In this document: piece after piece, positions 1 through 12,000 of the stretch
Layout: each line of letters begins with the position of its first letter
Position numbering within the stretch: the first letter of the stretch is position 1
Made by a program: the position numbers and the translations under genes
Notes under the pieces: model-generated
The model's input: the letters and a program-made list of their open reading frames with translations, nothing else
Told to the model about the DNA's origin: nothing
Databases searched by the model: none
From: Hemicordylus capensis
Taxonomy: Eukaryota; Chordata; Lepidosauria; Squamata; Cordylidae
Reading direction: 5' to 3'
NCBI RefSeq assembly: GCF_027244095.1
Contig: NC_069659.1
Span: 41,404,001-41,468,000 of the forward strand
DNA: 64,000 bases

Positions 1-520
1 AGTTCTCTGCCCTCCCCAGCTGATCTCTGTGCTCCCCAGCCCTCTGGCTGACCATTTAGCTGATCATTTTCTTCCACCATGCTGCTTTTTACATTTTCTA
101 TTCTTAGAGAGCAAGAAATACTTTTGGACCCCTGTCGATCAATTACAGCTTTCAGGAATGCTAATGCCTGATAAGTGTTTCAACTTTGCGATCCTCCAGC
201 AGGGAGCAGGCCGGTAATTACTTCCTGATTGTGTCCCACCCATAGTTCTGTGCATGGCAAATCTTAAGTTACTCATCACTCTGCAAAGTTACTCAGCTGA
301 TTTCTGCACTCTCCGTGGCAAAATGTGGCTAGTTTTTTGTGTGCACTGCTCAAACTTGGTTGGCAAGAGCAAAAAGCTTGGGAGTGAGTATTTTTCATAT
401 GTGGCTTTAGTAAATTCAAACCTAAATTCAGTGGAGAATGGATGATTGAGCAAATAGTTTCTGAATTGTGTTTAAAACTTGAAAGGAGACAAGTGGAGGT
501 CACGAGAGTACTGAGGAGGA

Positions 521-570
521 GAAGGGGAAAGAGAGAGAGAGAGAGAGAGAGAGTGTGTGTGTGTGTGTGT
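521..570. repeat. (GA)n(GT)n microsatellite
   Basis: About twelve GA units run directly into about nine GT units, followed by a longer GT-rich stretch to about 640. Lies in BRCA2 intron 15. Confidence 0.9.
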
Positions 571-1089
571 AGGCTGTAGAGGGAGGTGTGTGCATCAGAG
601 GGATTTGTGTGTCTATGTGTGTATGTGAAGGAGATGTGTGGGGTGGGAAGGAAAGGAGTGTATGGAAGGGAGTTTAGTAAATTTACCTAGGTGCATCTCT
701 GCTGTGTATATTTGTCACTTGGTTTTACATAAAATCATAAATATTATTTAAAATATAAGTTACAAAATAATTTATTTATTTGAAATGTTAAGGGCCCCCC
801 GCAATGCTGATTCGCACCCCCCTAGGGACAGCCCTGATGGAGGGGGAGGAGGATGGGAGGTGGCAGGGGCTCCCCTGGCACAGAATGTTGAGGTGGGGGA
901 CATGAAAAATTTCTATTATTTCAATATATGTATCTGTATGTGTTGGTGATGTGCACACACTGAATTGATACTGCCGCCCAGAACAGAACCCTTTCCACTC
1001 ACTGATATTGGAAAGTAGAGGGAACACTGTTCCCCACAGACAGCTTCCTCAACATGAGGATCTCTTAATACAGGAGGGCAGGTGAATCC

Positions 1090-2618
1090 GCCACCCCGAT
1101 TTGAAAATGCTAAACCTGACTGCCTGGAGGATAGGCTGCTGAACGATATACTCCTGAATGACAAGAAAAATTCAACTCTCACTATGACAGCAAGTGGAAG
1201 CGTTTCAGGATATATGCACAAAAACATGACTTTCTGCCTCATGCTGCATCCATTCGACAAGTGTTATTGTACCTCACAGAGCTGAAGCAGCAGAAGCTGG
1301 CCAACGTTTCTATAAAAGTCCATCTGGCAGCCACTTCTGCCAACCATTCCAGCTGGGATGGAAAGTCAGTATTCTCGCACCCGGAGTCCAAGAGATTCGT
1401 GAAAGGGTTGAACAACTTTTACCCGCCTACTACGCAGTCCACTGAACCTGCTCCTCTTAGCCTTAACAGAACACACACACACCCGAGCCTATGGTGATGG
1501 CTCAGCCTAAATTTGTGACACTATAAATGGCCATAATATCAACTCAGAGAGTGAGTGAACTAAATGCTCTACACATTGATGTTCCTTATACAAAGTTAAC
1601 ATAAGAACAGCCCTGCTGGATCAGGCTCAAGGAACATCTAGTCCAGTCCAGCATCTTGTTTCACACAGTGGCCCACCAGACAAAGTAGTGCTTTCCTTAA
1701 GACAAAGTTCCATCAAGACAAAGTAGTGCTTCACCTGGACCCAGATTTTAGGCCGAAAATTGTTGCGGACATTCACATCAACAGTTACATTCTCTTGCCT
1801 ACCTTCCGGAATCCCACAACAGCTTTGGAATGGTCATTGCATACCCTGGATGTAAAATCCTGTTCTGTCTGCAACTGACCAAGCCCTATAGAAAAACGAA
1901 GTGCTTCTTTGTAGGTTACAAAGGCAAAGTGAAGGGTTGCCACTTTTGAGACACAGACTTTCCCACTGGATAATTTGATGTACAAATACCAGAAAGTAGA
2001 GCCCCTGAAATCCATACCGGTTCACTCCACCAGAGCTTATGCTACCTCTGCTGCCCAAATCAATGACATTAAGCTCAGAGACATCTGCATGGCAGCAACT
2101 TGGTTCTCCAAGCATACCTCTGTTAAGCACTGAGGATTGGGCCTTTGCTTTGCAGCACAGGCCAATTTCAGGAGGGGTGTGCTGAAAAGGGTCTTATCTT
2201 AGCATACTGTACACCTGCCTCCAGACTGATGAGTGCAACGGATCACGATGCAGATAAACAGGTTGCTCACTTGTAAGTCATGATCTGGAAGTGATCCTTT
2301 GCAGTCATAAGACCGTCCCTCTGGCCCTGCTGCAGTATGCAAAGTGACAAAACGTATGTTTACAAAGCATAGGACAACTTACTTGTAGAACACTGCAAGC
2401 GATGAGTGAGTCCTAATGTTGGTCCTTCAGGAACTGAGGTGATAAGCACCAGCCCACCCAAATCAACAGAATGCACCACATGTAAGGGGTGGGGCTGGGC
2501 ACGTCAAGGAGCTAGTCAATTCTGCCCGAATGGTCCTGTGCAGGCACAGAACCCATTCCTATGACTGCAACGGATCACTTCCAAATCATAAGTTATAGGT
2601 GAACAACCTGTTTTTTTC
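1090..2618 (+). mobile_element. DIRS-type tyrosine-recombinase retroelement fossil
   Basis: Lies in BRCA2 intron 15. Remnants of the recombinase N-terminal region are around 1100-1480 and its C-terminal catalytic part, with the conserved histidine-to-ICxAATW block, is around 1990-2130. DIRS terminal-repeat-like sequence (AACAGGTTGCTCACTTGTAA and its inverted partner) is at about 2258-2618. A SINE-tail-like piece is inserted at about 1600-1690. The element is broken in several places and old; no reading frame spans a part in full. Confidence 0.7.
1600..1690. repeat. SINE-tail-like fragment inside the DIRS fossil
   Basis: Reads ATAAGAACAGCCCTGCTGGA then a TCAGGC...TCTAGTCCAG...GTTTCACACAGTGGCCCACC pattern. 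It resembles the tail (TCAGACC...TCTAGCTCAGTATTGTCT) of the SINEs elsewhere in the window but is a distinct subfamily. Confidence 0.5.
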
Positions 2619-2850
2619 ACTGGATTTGCATTGGACTTTAAATCAGCCTATGACTTATCAGTTGCAAAATTCAAACAGAAAAGTAACAGACCGCTTTCAA
2701 TGAAAAACATTTAATTTACCTTGGGTTTCATAGTCCAGTTTACAACCTTTATGAAATATGGTTTATAATTTACAGTATATGTTTGTTGATTGTATAGACA
2801 CTGCAGATGTTTTAATAATGCTAACATATCTACCTCTCTTACCCTTGCAG

Positions 2851-3038
2851 TTATATACCCTTGGTGTTTCCAAGCAGTGCATAAACATTAATAGTATAAA
2901 TGCAGAAGATTTTCAGTTTCTCATCCCGGATTTTTTCAGTAAAGAGTATTTTTTTGAAAGACATGGAATACAGCTGGCTGATGGAGGATATCTTATTCCT
3001 ACTGATGAGGGGAAAGCAGGAAAAGAAGAATTTTACAA
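2851..3038 (+). CDS. BRCA2: BRCA2 exon 16 equivalent (helical domain)
   Basis: 188 bp, exactly the human length. It follows an acceptor ending in CTTGCAG and is followed by donor GTAGGC. It begins [10 protein letters not shown] and ends EEFY plus two bases of the next codon. In human BRCA2 this segment is part of the helical domain that contacts DSS1. Confidence 0.97.
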
Positions 3039-6000
3039 GTAGGCTGTTCGGGTTTGCATGTTTTTGTATGAACCATGTTGTTAGCAGTGTTGTGTTCTTA
3101 CAATTAGGATTCTGTCCATCAGTGCTTTTAATAGTGAAGTACAGAACGTTTTATTCTTTAGATGATGCAAGAAAAGTTTTTACTGTATTTACCTGAAGTT
3201 CTGTGCTGAGTTTTTTGATGTTAGAAATGGGTGTGTTTGTTAGATATAGGGATGTAGATGTAAGGCAGCCATCGTTGGCTCTGAAAATGAAAAGAAGGAA
3301 AGCATGCAATTTCTAAATCTTGATTGGGAGATTAAGCAGTGTTACATCTAGACTGAATCTATGGCAATGGTTTATATTATGTTTCCTTAAGACATTAAAA
3401 AGCTGAGTTATGGTCATTATTATTTTGAGTAGCTTTTTGAATATTGAAAATGATTATTTTATATAAAGTTAATGAATATAAATAAACAAAAATTCTGATA
3501 ATTTTTACAGGGCTTTATGTGATACACCCGGTGTAGACCCAAAGCTAATTTCAAAAGCCTGGGTCTACAACCATTATAGGTGGATCATATGGAAACTGGC
3601 AGCTATGGAAGTAGCATTTCCACAGGAATTTGCCAATCGGTGTTTGACTCCAGAAAGAGTACTTCTTCAGCTAAAGTACAGGTATAGTACATATTAAGTT
3701 TGGGAATGTGATTTAATTATTTATTATGTGGCTCCGACATGTATCAATGAATTGTTAAGCTTCATCTTTTTTAGTTTTAAACTACGATTATTTCTGTAAC
3801 TACAGTCATATCTACAGTCTTGGAGGGATACAGTTTTATTTCCTAAAGTTGACAGTGGCATTTTAAGAGGACATTAATTCCTTAAAACATGTTTTCGTCT
3901 AAACCTAATCTGAGGCCATTGTTCATATTTTCTTCTCAAAGGTACGATGTGGAAGTTGATAAAAGTCATCGATCAGCCATCAAAAGGATAACGGAGAGAG
4001 ATGATGTTGCTGCTAAAACACTTGTACTGTGCATTTCCAAAACCATATCCTTAAGTGCAAACATTTCTCAGATTTCTGGCAATAAAAACGCTGTTGTGGA
4101 AAGCAAAAAAGAAGTGGCAGTGGTTGAAGTAACAGATGGCTGGTATGGGATTAAGGCTGTCTTAGATTCTCCTCTTCAGTCGCTGTTGTGCAGAGAGAAG
4201 TTGACTGTGGGTCAGAAGATTGTTGTACATGGAGCAGAACTTGTGGGGCCTCAGGATGCAAGTGCTCCACTGGAAGCGCCAGACTCCCTTATGTTAAAGG
4301 TAAAACTGTAAAACAATCTCGAGTTTAGTAAGCCTGTTTCAAGCTACTGCTAATTCTTTGTACATTGTTTTGTGGTGGTTTGCAGGTGATAAACACATTT
4401 TATGTTAGTGGCCATTCCTTAATTCCTTTTTGTATTCATCCTTTTAGATTATAAAGCTATAGACATGGCCCTAATTTTATTTTGTTTTGGTCTAGCATGC
4501 AGTATATTACAGTATAACCACTGTTTACTGATCATCTTAGCGAGGAACCTCTGAACTTCCACAGAATCTCAGCACAGTTTGAGAACTGCAGTTGTAGGCT
4601 ATAAGTTATTGACTCTGTGTTTCATTTGTAGAGTTCACTTGCGAACCTAGACCCAAATAAAGACAGGACATGTGTAGTTGGAAGAAATTAGGGCCACTTT
4701 ATTGAATACCACCTTTGTCTTTTTGTGAGCTTCCAATGTATCTAAACGGGACAATATATGGGCCAAAACCATCGGGATCTCATCTCCAGAAGAAGATGAC
4801 GATGCAGGGGGGTCAGATTGCCGAGCTGGCCACCTTGGGGCAGGTGTCTTCCTCTTTGCTTTTGTTTTTCTCCTAACAGGAAAAGGCTCCCTCTTTTTTT
4901 TTTTTTTTTTAATTTGCTCTTTCTATCGCAAGCCATGGAATTACATCATTCCGATCTAATTGGCTTATTAAATTAGTTCATATACTTCTGCCAATATTAA
5001 TTCATTATACACATTCTTACTCGTATGCATTTAATAATCTGCCTTTCCTTTATTCATTAAATAACCATTTTAACTGTTAAATGTAAAATAAAGGAATCAC
5101 TATTAAGAATTAGAATTGAATTGATCAGACCAGGAGAGCGAAAACCCAGAAGAGACCGTCCTTGCTATGAATACTGACTCAGCCCCTGGTCCAGTAAAGT
5201 CAAGCCAGGCTTTTTAGGGTAGCGGCGGCATCTTCCTGCAGGCAGCAACCAAATGCTAGCCTGCTTCCCCAAGGCTGCCAACCCCAGTTAATACCGCCTC
5301 GGTTGCTCGTTTCTTGGCAGCAACTGCTGTGCCTGCCAGCAGAGCAATTGAGAATGAACCGAACAGAGTGGCTGCTTATGCAGGCGCTCCTGTTTTCTGA
5401 TTGGTCAGCCTGCAACATGTGACGGGGGACTAGGGATGTGCACGGAACCGCACAGCTGCAGTCCGGCACTGTGGAGGGGGTTCCTTTAAGGGCGGGGAGG
5501 GTTTACTTACTCCTCCCGCTGCTTTGCCCCCTCCAGCGCTCGTATTTACTGTAGAAATTGGGGCGGCAGGATACCTCCCTGCCGCCCCTTTCCCCTCCAC
5601 AATGCAAAGGGTAGACCGGGCCTCTGGCGTCGGGGAGACGTAAAGCTTGCGCGCGATGTGCGCAAAAGGCTTGCCGGAGCCTTTTGCATTGCGGAGGGGC
5701 AAGGGGCGGCAGGGAGGTATCCTGCCGCCCCAATTTCTACAGTAAATACGAGCGCTGGAGGGGGCAAAGCAGCGGGAGGAGTAAGTAAGCCCTCCCCGCC
5801 CCTAGAGGAACCCCCTCCACCCGGACCGGCCAGGTCCGAACCGGTCCGGAGGCCTTTACAATGGCCTCCGGACCGGTCCGGACCCATTCCTTTAGGGGGA
5901 CCAATATGGCAGCCTGCATGCCCTGCTTCCTGGGCCAAGCCCACAACTCCACTTCCCGCTCAGCCAGTGTTAATTAACATAAAGCCCTGAACAACCTGCT

Positions 6001-9000
6001 CCCTCTATACCTGAAGGGAACACCTTCTCCCATATAGACCTGTACGTCAGTTAAGATCTGTAAGAGAGGCCCTATTGGTAGTGCCACCATTGTAAGCAAT
6101 TAAAGGGGTAGAGACACATGCGAGGGCTTTCTCTGTGGTGGTCCCTAGATTATGGAATGCCCTCCCCTCTGAGGTGTGCCAAGCTCCAACAGTGTGCACA
6201 TTCAGGAGAATGGTGAAGACCCAACCTGTAGATATGTGATCTAAGCATTTTTTAATCCCCCGCCCCGGCATATACCAAGGTCAGGTGTCTATTACCCGAC
6301 CACAGATACACGGAACTGCTGATAGTGAATCCGTGATTAATGAGGTTCTCCTGTATTAACTTTTGACCCCCTGGAAGGAAAGATATGGCAGATGTTTCTC
6401 CTGGTTCCTCCGAAGTCCCATAAGACGCCTGTGCCTTATGTAGTGTAGGGCACACTAGCCCCCTTTCTTCCCCCATCTCTCCCTGTTCACACATTATGTT
6501 CAGTGCATGTACAGTTTACATATACACAGATCTGTACACACATACAGTTGTTCCCTTTCAAAGTGGTGACTTTCTTTATTTAGCAGGGGGAGAGCAACTG
6601 GCCCTATCCAGTCCCAGCACAGCATTCCTCCAGTGGCTGTTGCTGGTATCTGCCTAATGTTTTGTTTTTAGTTCAGGAGCCCCTGGGGACAGGGGACCAT
6701 CTTATTTATGTATTTATTTTTCTATGCAAACTGCATTGAGAACTTTGGTTGAAGAGCAGTATATAGGTGGTGGTATTACGAGTCCACAGAGTCATTGACC
6801 TGCTTTATGGCAACTATACCTGTGAATGCTTAATAATGTTGTTTTTAGATTTCAGCAAACAGTACTCGACGTGCTCGATGGTATGCCAAATTAGGATATC
6901 ATCAAGATCCCAGACCTTTCAGTTTGCCTTTATCATCACTCTTTAGTGATGGTGGGACTGTCGGTTGCATTGATATCATTATCCAAAGAGTTTATCCCAC
7001 ACAGGTAAGGTACTTCAGTATATGGTGATAACTTTCAGTTGCTTTCAGCTGATTTCCTTCTGAGGCAAATCTTAAAGCACTGTCGATGCCTTAATTTTTA
7101 ATGAATATTTATTGCAGTGGATGGAAAAGATATCAACAGGTTCCTATGTGTTTCGTAACTGTCGAGCTGAAGAAAGAGAAGCTTCAAAGCACGCTGAAAG
7201 TCGACAAAAAACCCTAGAAGCATTGCTTGCAAAAATCCAAGCTGAATTTGAAAAGAATGAGGGTAAAATGTCAGCGTTAGCTGTTCAACTTTGTTTTAGA
7301 ATGCTGAATGAACTTATCTTAATTCATACAATAAGTTTTGATAGGTTGGATCTCAAGGTGCTCTTCCACATAGGAAGATATCTTCCACTCATGGAAGGGC
7401 TGTTCTAACACTGTACAAACTCTTTTGTGATTTTGCAGTTAGACTTTACTCTGTAGAGAAGGTCTGGATTGTGTATTTGAGTTGTAGTTATATGTGATAC
7501 AAGAGATCCAACTTGTGTGTGTGTCTTTTAAAAAAAAGATATATGGGGAAGGCCTTTAGATTTTGATAGGAGCAGTAATGCTGGAAGAAGAGTACTTAAC
7601 TCTCTTTTCTCACATCGTATTCCAAATAAAAATTCTACCCTTCTCAAGCTACTAGTCACCATGGAAAAAATACAGGTGTCCATATCATGCTGGAAGCTTT
7701 TCTGCAGCAGAGCTCGGAGTAGCTTTGGATGGGAGGGTGATTTAGATCTGTGAAATGGCATGGAGGGGAAGGGTTAAATACATCCCTTCCCCAGTACAGC
7801 TGCTGCTGTAAAGTGAAGTAAAATAAACCAGAAGATCAGATCACGGATCTCGTCTCTCATAGGTGATTTGGCTCTCTAACACTCTGAGTTGCTATTTTGA
7901 AAAAGATAGGCAGGATTCCAGGAACAGTACAAAATGCTAGTTTTGAACCAGAAAGCCCTAAATAGTTTAGGTTCAATAGACCTTACAGATGGCTGCCATA
8001 TCCTGTGTCCTGTTGTGATCACCTAAAATTTACTGAAGTGCTCTCTTAAAAGTATCCTCCATGTGCCAGGTTCAGGCAATAAGGGCACACAGGTGATCTG
8101 CTTCCCCACTTTGGAAAACTTGTTGAAGGCCCAGCCTCAGCATATGCTGAATATTGAGAGTGGTACTTTTAAAATCTAATGTACTTCTGTTTATTGGAGT
8201 CTTTAATGCTCTTTGACATCTGGAGTGGACTATACATTTAAACAAACTGCTTAAAATACAGGTGAAGGCAGAAGAGCTCTGCGATCCCGTACGTTAACCA
8301 GACAACAGATTCGTTCTTTGCAAGATGGTGCAGAACTTTACAAGGCAATTCTTGATGCTGCTGACCCAGCTTACATGGAGGTGAGAGAGAAACAGTTCGC
8401 ACAAGAAGCAGCGGCTTTATGGAGCTCTCTGGGGGCAAATGCAAGTTACTTAGTGTAATAAAATAGAAAAAGGGAGAGACTCCAGTTATTTCTTTCATTG
8501 TTTCTTTGAATGTATGAAATAGCTTGTAGTAGTTTGGCTGAGAGAGAAACGTGTGTGATTTTTGTAGACATGACTTGATGTAACACCAGTACTTAAAATG
8601 TTTCTGTTCCAGAGCCAATGCCTGTAAGACTTCAAAATCCCCTTGGTTAAAAACCAAAACAGTATAACTTTATAGAACTAGCACTTATAACATGGTCTTC
8701 CCTTTCCCTTTCGTTTCTTAATGAAGGCAGATCTGAAGTTGATCTAGCATTACTATTGTGATTGCAGGGCTGTTTCAGCGAAGAGCAATTAAAAGTCTTG
8801 AATAGCCATAGACAGATGGTAAATGATAAAAAGCAAGCACAGATAGAAGCAGAATTCAGGAAAGCAGTGGAGTCTGCCGAGCAAGAGGAACATAGTTCCT
8901 GCAAAAGGGATGTAACCCCTGTAATGAAACTACGAATTGTGGATTACAGAAAAGAAGAAAAAGGCAAAGGTTTGTAGGAGCAGAACGTTTCCTAATGTTA

Positions 9001-12000
9001 TCTAAATATTTTTAATCCTACATCATTCATGATTATCTGAATTCACTATATGTTTCCTGTGGAGTGTTCTCTAAAGTGTAGCACAATGTAAATACAAAAG
9101 TTATTTAATTAAAATTAGTTGATTGAGTCGCTCAGATAGAAATGAGTGATTCAAATGAGAAACTTTATTAAAGGGGCAGGAAAGTGCCCCTTTGTTTAAG
9201 GTGAATGGCAAAAAAAAAAGTTCTACCATTATAAGCTTCAAAATTATATTGCTTATACTTGATGAGGTCTACAAATATGCCTACTTTAAAAGGGAACTGA
9301 TAAAAAATTGCCACAGCTACAGCAAGTTCAAAAGTGCTGAAAATTGATACTTTGGTCCTCTTTTTCTCCAACCCTTAGTGTAGCATATACTTCTTTGAAA
9401 TTTTGGTGAAAATGGCTGATGTACTCTGTCAGACCTGTCTTGGAAGGGTGCCTTTTAGTGGTTTGGTGAAGTTTCAAAAAGCAAACTAGCAGATCCAATG
9501 ATGTAACAGAAAAAAATAGCCCCAATAAATGTAGATTATATTGAAAATAGAGTAATCATCTATACATGGTGATATGAGTAAATCATATAAGGCAAATTGG
9601 TAAATAAGATATAAAGTGTATCCAACGACAAAGATATAAACATAAGAACAGTATAGTACATCTAATGAAAGAACTAAATATATAAACAGGAGCACTCTGG
9701 TAATCACACCGTTTCGAGTGTCTTTTTCAAGTCTCAATGAGAGTTCATATATTCTTCCTAAAATCTAGAAGACTAAAATCTTCAAAATTTCAGTGTTGTA
9801 GAATGAATCTTTTTCATGGTAGACCGCAGGATGTGCCATATTATCAGTAATCATGTTGTGCAATCACAAATTGTGCTCGCTTACAGCTTGCCTTCAGTGG
9901 ACAATATGGGGCATCTTTGCTGGTGCCAAGCACTCCATCCTCGTCTTGATTTGGGCCTCAGTGGCCAAGAAGTGTTGGGGTGTGGGGGGCAAACTGTGAC
10001 ACTGCACAACATAATTACTGATAATGTGGCACATCTATTAAGGCATCAGACTTAGGTTCTAATTTCCCATCTTTGTGGAGCTTGAGCCAAAATGAGAAAA
10101 CCATGACTCTGGTCTTAAATGGGCAGGTTTGTTTTTTTTAATGATCTAATATTATTAGATATTAGAAGGATGGAATGTTGCTATTGAAGAACTAATATGC
10201 ATATATACTTATCTTGCATTTTTAGAAGTGATGTTGAGCATTTGGCGTCCATCATCAGATGTTTGTGCACTCCTAAGGGAAGGAGGTCGATTTAGAGTCT
10301 TCCAGTTAGCAGCATCCCAATACAAAGGCAAGCTGGAAGCTGCTAGTTTACAGCTAACAGCTACCAAGAAAACTCAGTATCTGCAGCTGCCAGTAAGTAT
10401 CATGACCTGTAAATGTGAATTGACATCAATTCACATTTACAATTCACAAAGTAATCTGTATACACAATTATGTCTTTAGGTCGTTCAAGATATCCTCTCA
10501 CGAGTTTACAGGCCAAGGCAGTCTCTACAGTTCAAGAAGCTGCTGGAACCCTCTTTCCAGCCAACCTGTTCTGAAGTGGATTTAGTGGGATATGTAGTTT
10601 CCCTCAGGAAAGGAACAGGTATACGAAGTATCCAGATTTATTACCAATAAAGAAACCTTTTGGAAGTTCCAGGTTTGAATACCCTTGCATGTCTGAGTTG
10701 ACATTGTTTCCAACCCACTCAACAGTGTGAACAGTAGCAATACTGCCCTCCTAACATTGCACTGTATGTGGGCCTCTATCTGGATTAATCAATTGACACA
10801 TGGCAACCAGTATAGCTGCATAATAGTGTTTTGTTGCATTATCTTGCACTTCACTTTTAGGGTCTTGCAATTCCAAATAGACAGAACTGGATCATAGAAT
10901 TTGGTAGAGTTGGGTTTTCTGTCAATTACAAGAAAGAGATTTAGAAATAAGAACAAAAGTCTTGGTTGTAGTTTCATTTTTACTGTGATAATTTTTCCCT
11001 TCCAGTTGCACCATAAAAGCAACATAGTGACATTCTTTAAAATTATTAGCTTTGTTTACATCATTTAAGCTGAAGAATAATTGACAGCTTTTTTACTCAT
11101 ATGAATCACTAGTACAAAAATTGGGGTTACACTTAAAGGTGTCTCCAAATGTGGTATAATTTACAGAGGAATAAACAGTCCACTTGCTTGTGCTCATTCT
11201 TTGTTCTTTCACTGTAGATGGAAAAAATGAAGTTTGCCTCAATTTCAAGCTTTTAAAAATTGAATTTGGAAAATCATGAAATGGTAAAGTTTTAAATGTT
11301 CATAAGGTTTTTTAATTCCAAAAATAAAGTTAAATTATAATTTCTGTTCCAGGTTTTTCTACATTACTGTATTTGTCAGATGAGAACCATAATCTTATCA
11401 CAGTCCAGATCTGTACAGATCTTAAACAGCTTGCTGTTGAAGACATTCTAGTTCCTTCTATGTTGATTTCTGCATCCAATCTTCAGTGGCGACCTGAATT
11501 CAGATCAGCCATTCCCACCTTATTTGCTGGAGATCTTTCTACGTTCTCATCAAATCCAAAGGAAAGCCATCTCCAAGGAGTATTTAATGAACTAAGAGAA
11601 GCCATAGAGGTAAAATCATTAATGTCTAAAAGAGTAATTCTAAAAGCTCCTACATCTCACCCACCTGTAGATACACTCATCTGTATGTCCACAGCCATGT
11701 GTCACCTCCTTGCTCTCTTCCCATTGAACCGCTCCTTGGTCCTGATTTACCTCTCTGTAGCATGAAGCTCTCTGCCATTCTGGCCATCCATGAGAAGAGG
11801 TCTTCCTCATATGCACCAATGTCATACTAGGAAGGGACTTCCCCCAGTTAAAATGCTGATCCCTGCTCAACCTAGCCTTGAGCAACCACTGGGCTAGCAT
11901 TCTGTCTATATTTGTTTCTCTATATGAGTATGTTGTGCGGTATTGAAAAGATGAACTACTAATGCTTAAAATCCTCTCACAACCAGTATAAGTAAGATAC

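Noticed and set aside
1-2850. A missed BRCA2 exon 15 in the left flank
   Set aside because: No stretch resembles the human exon 15 protein ([20 protein letters not shown]); the open frames here belong to a DIRS fossil or to chance.
5430-5990. Several proline/glycine-rich open frames on both strands
   Set aside because: They come from the GC-rich palindrome of the hAT-type element and mirror each other on the two strands.
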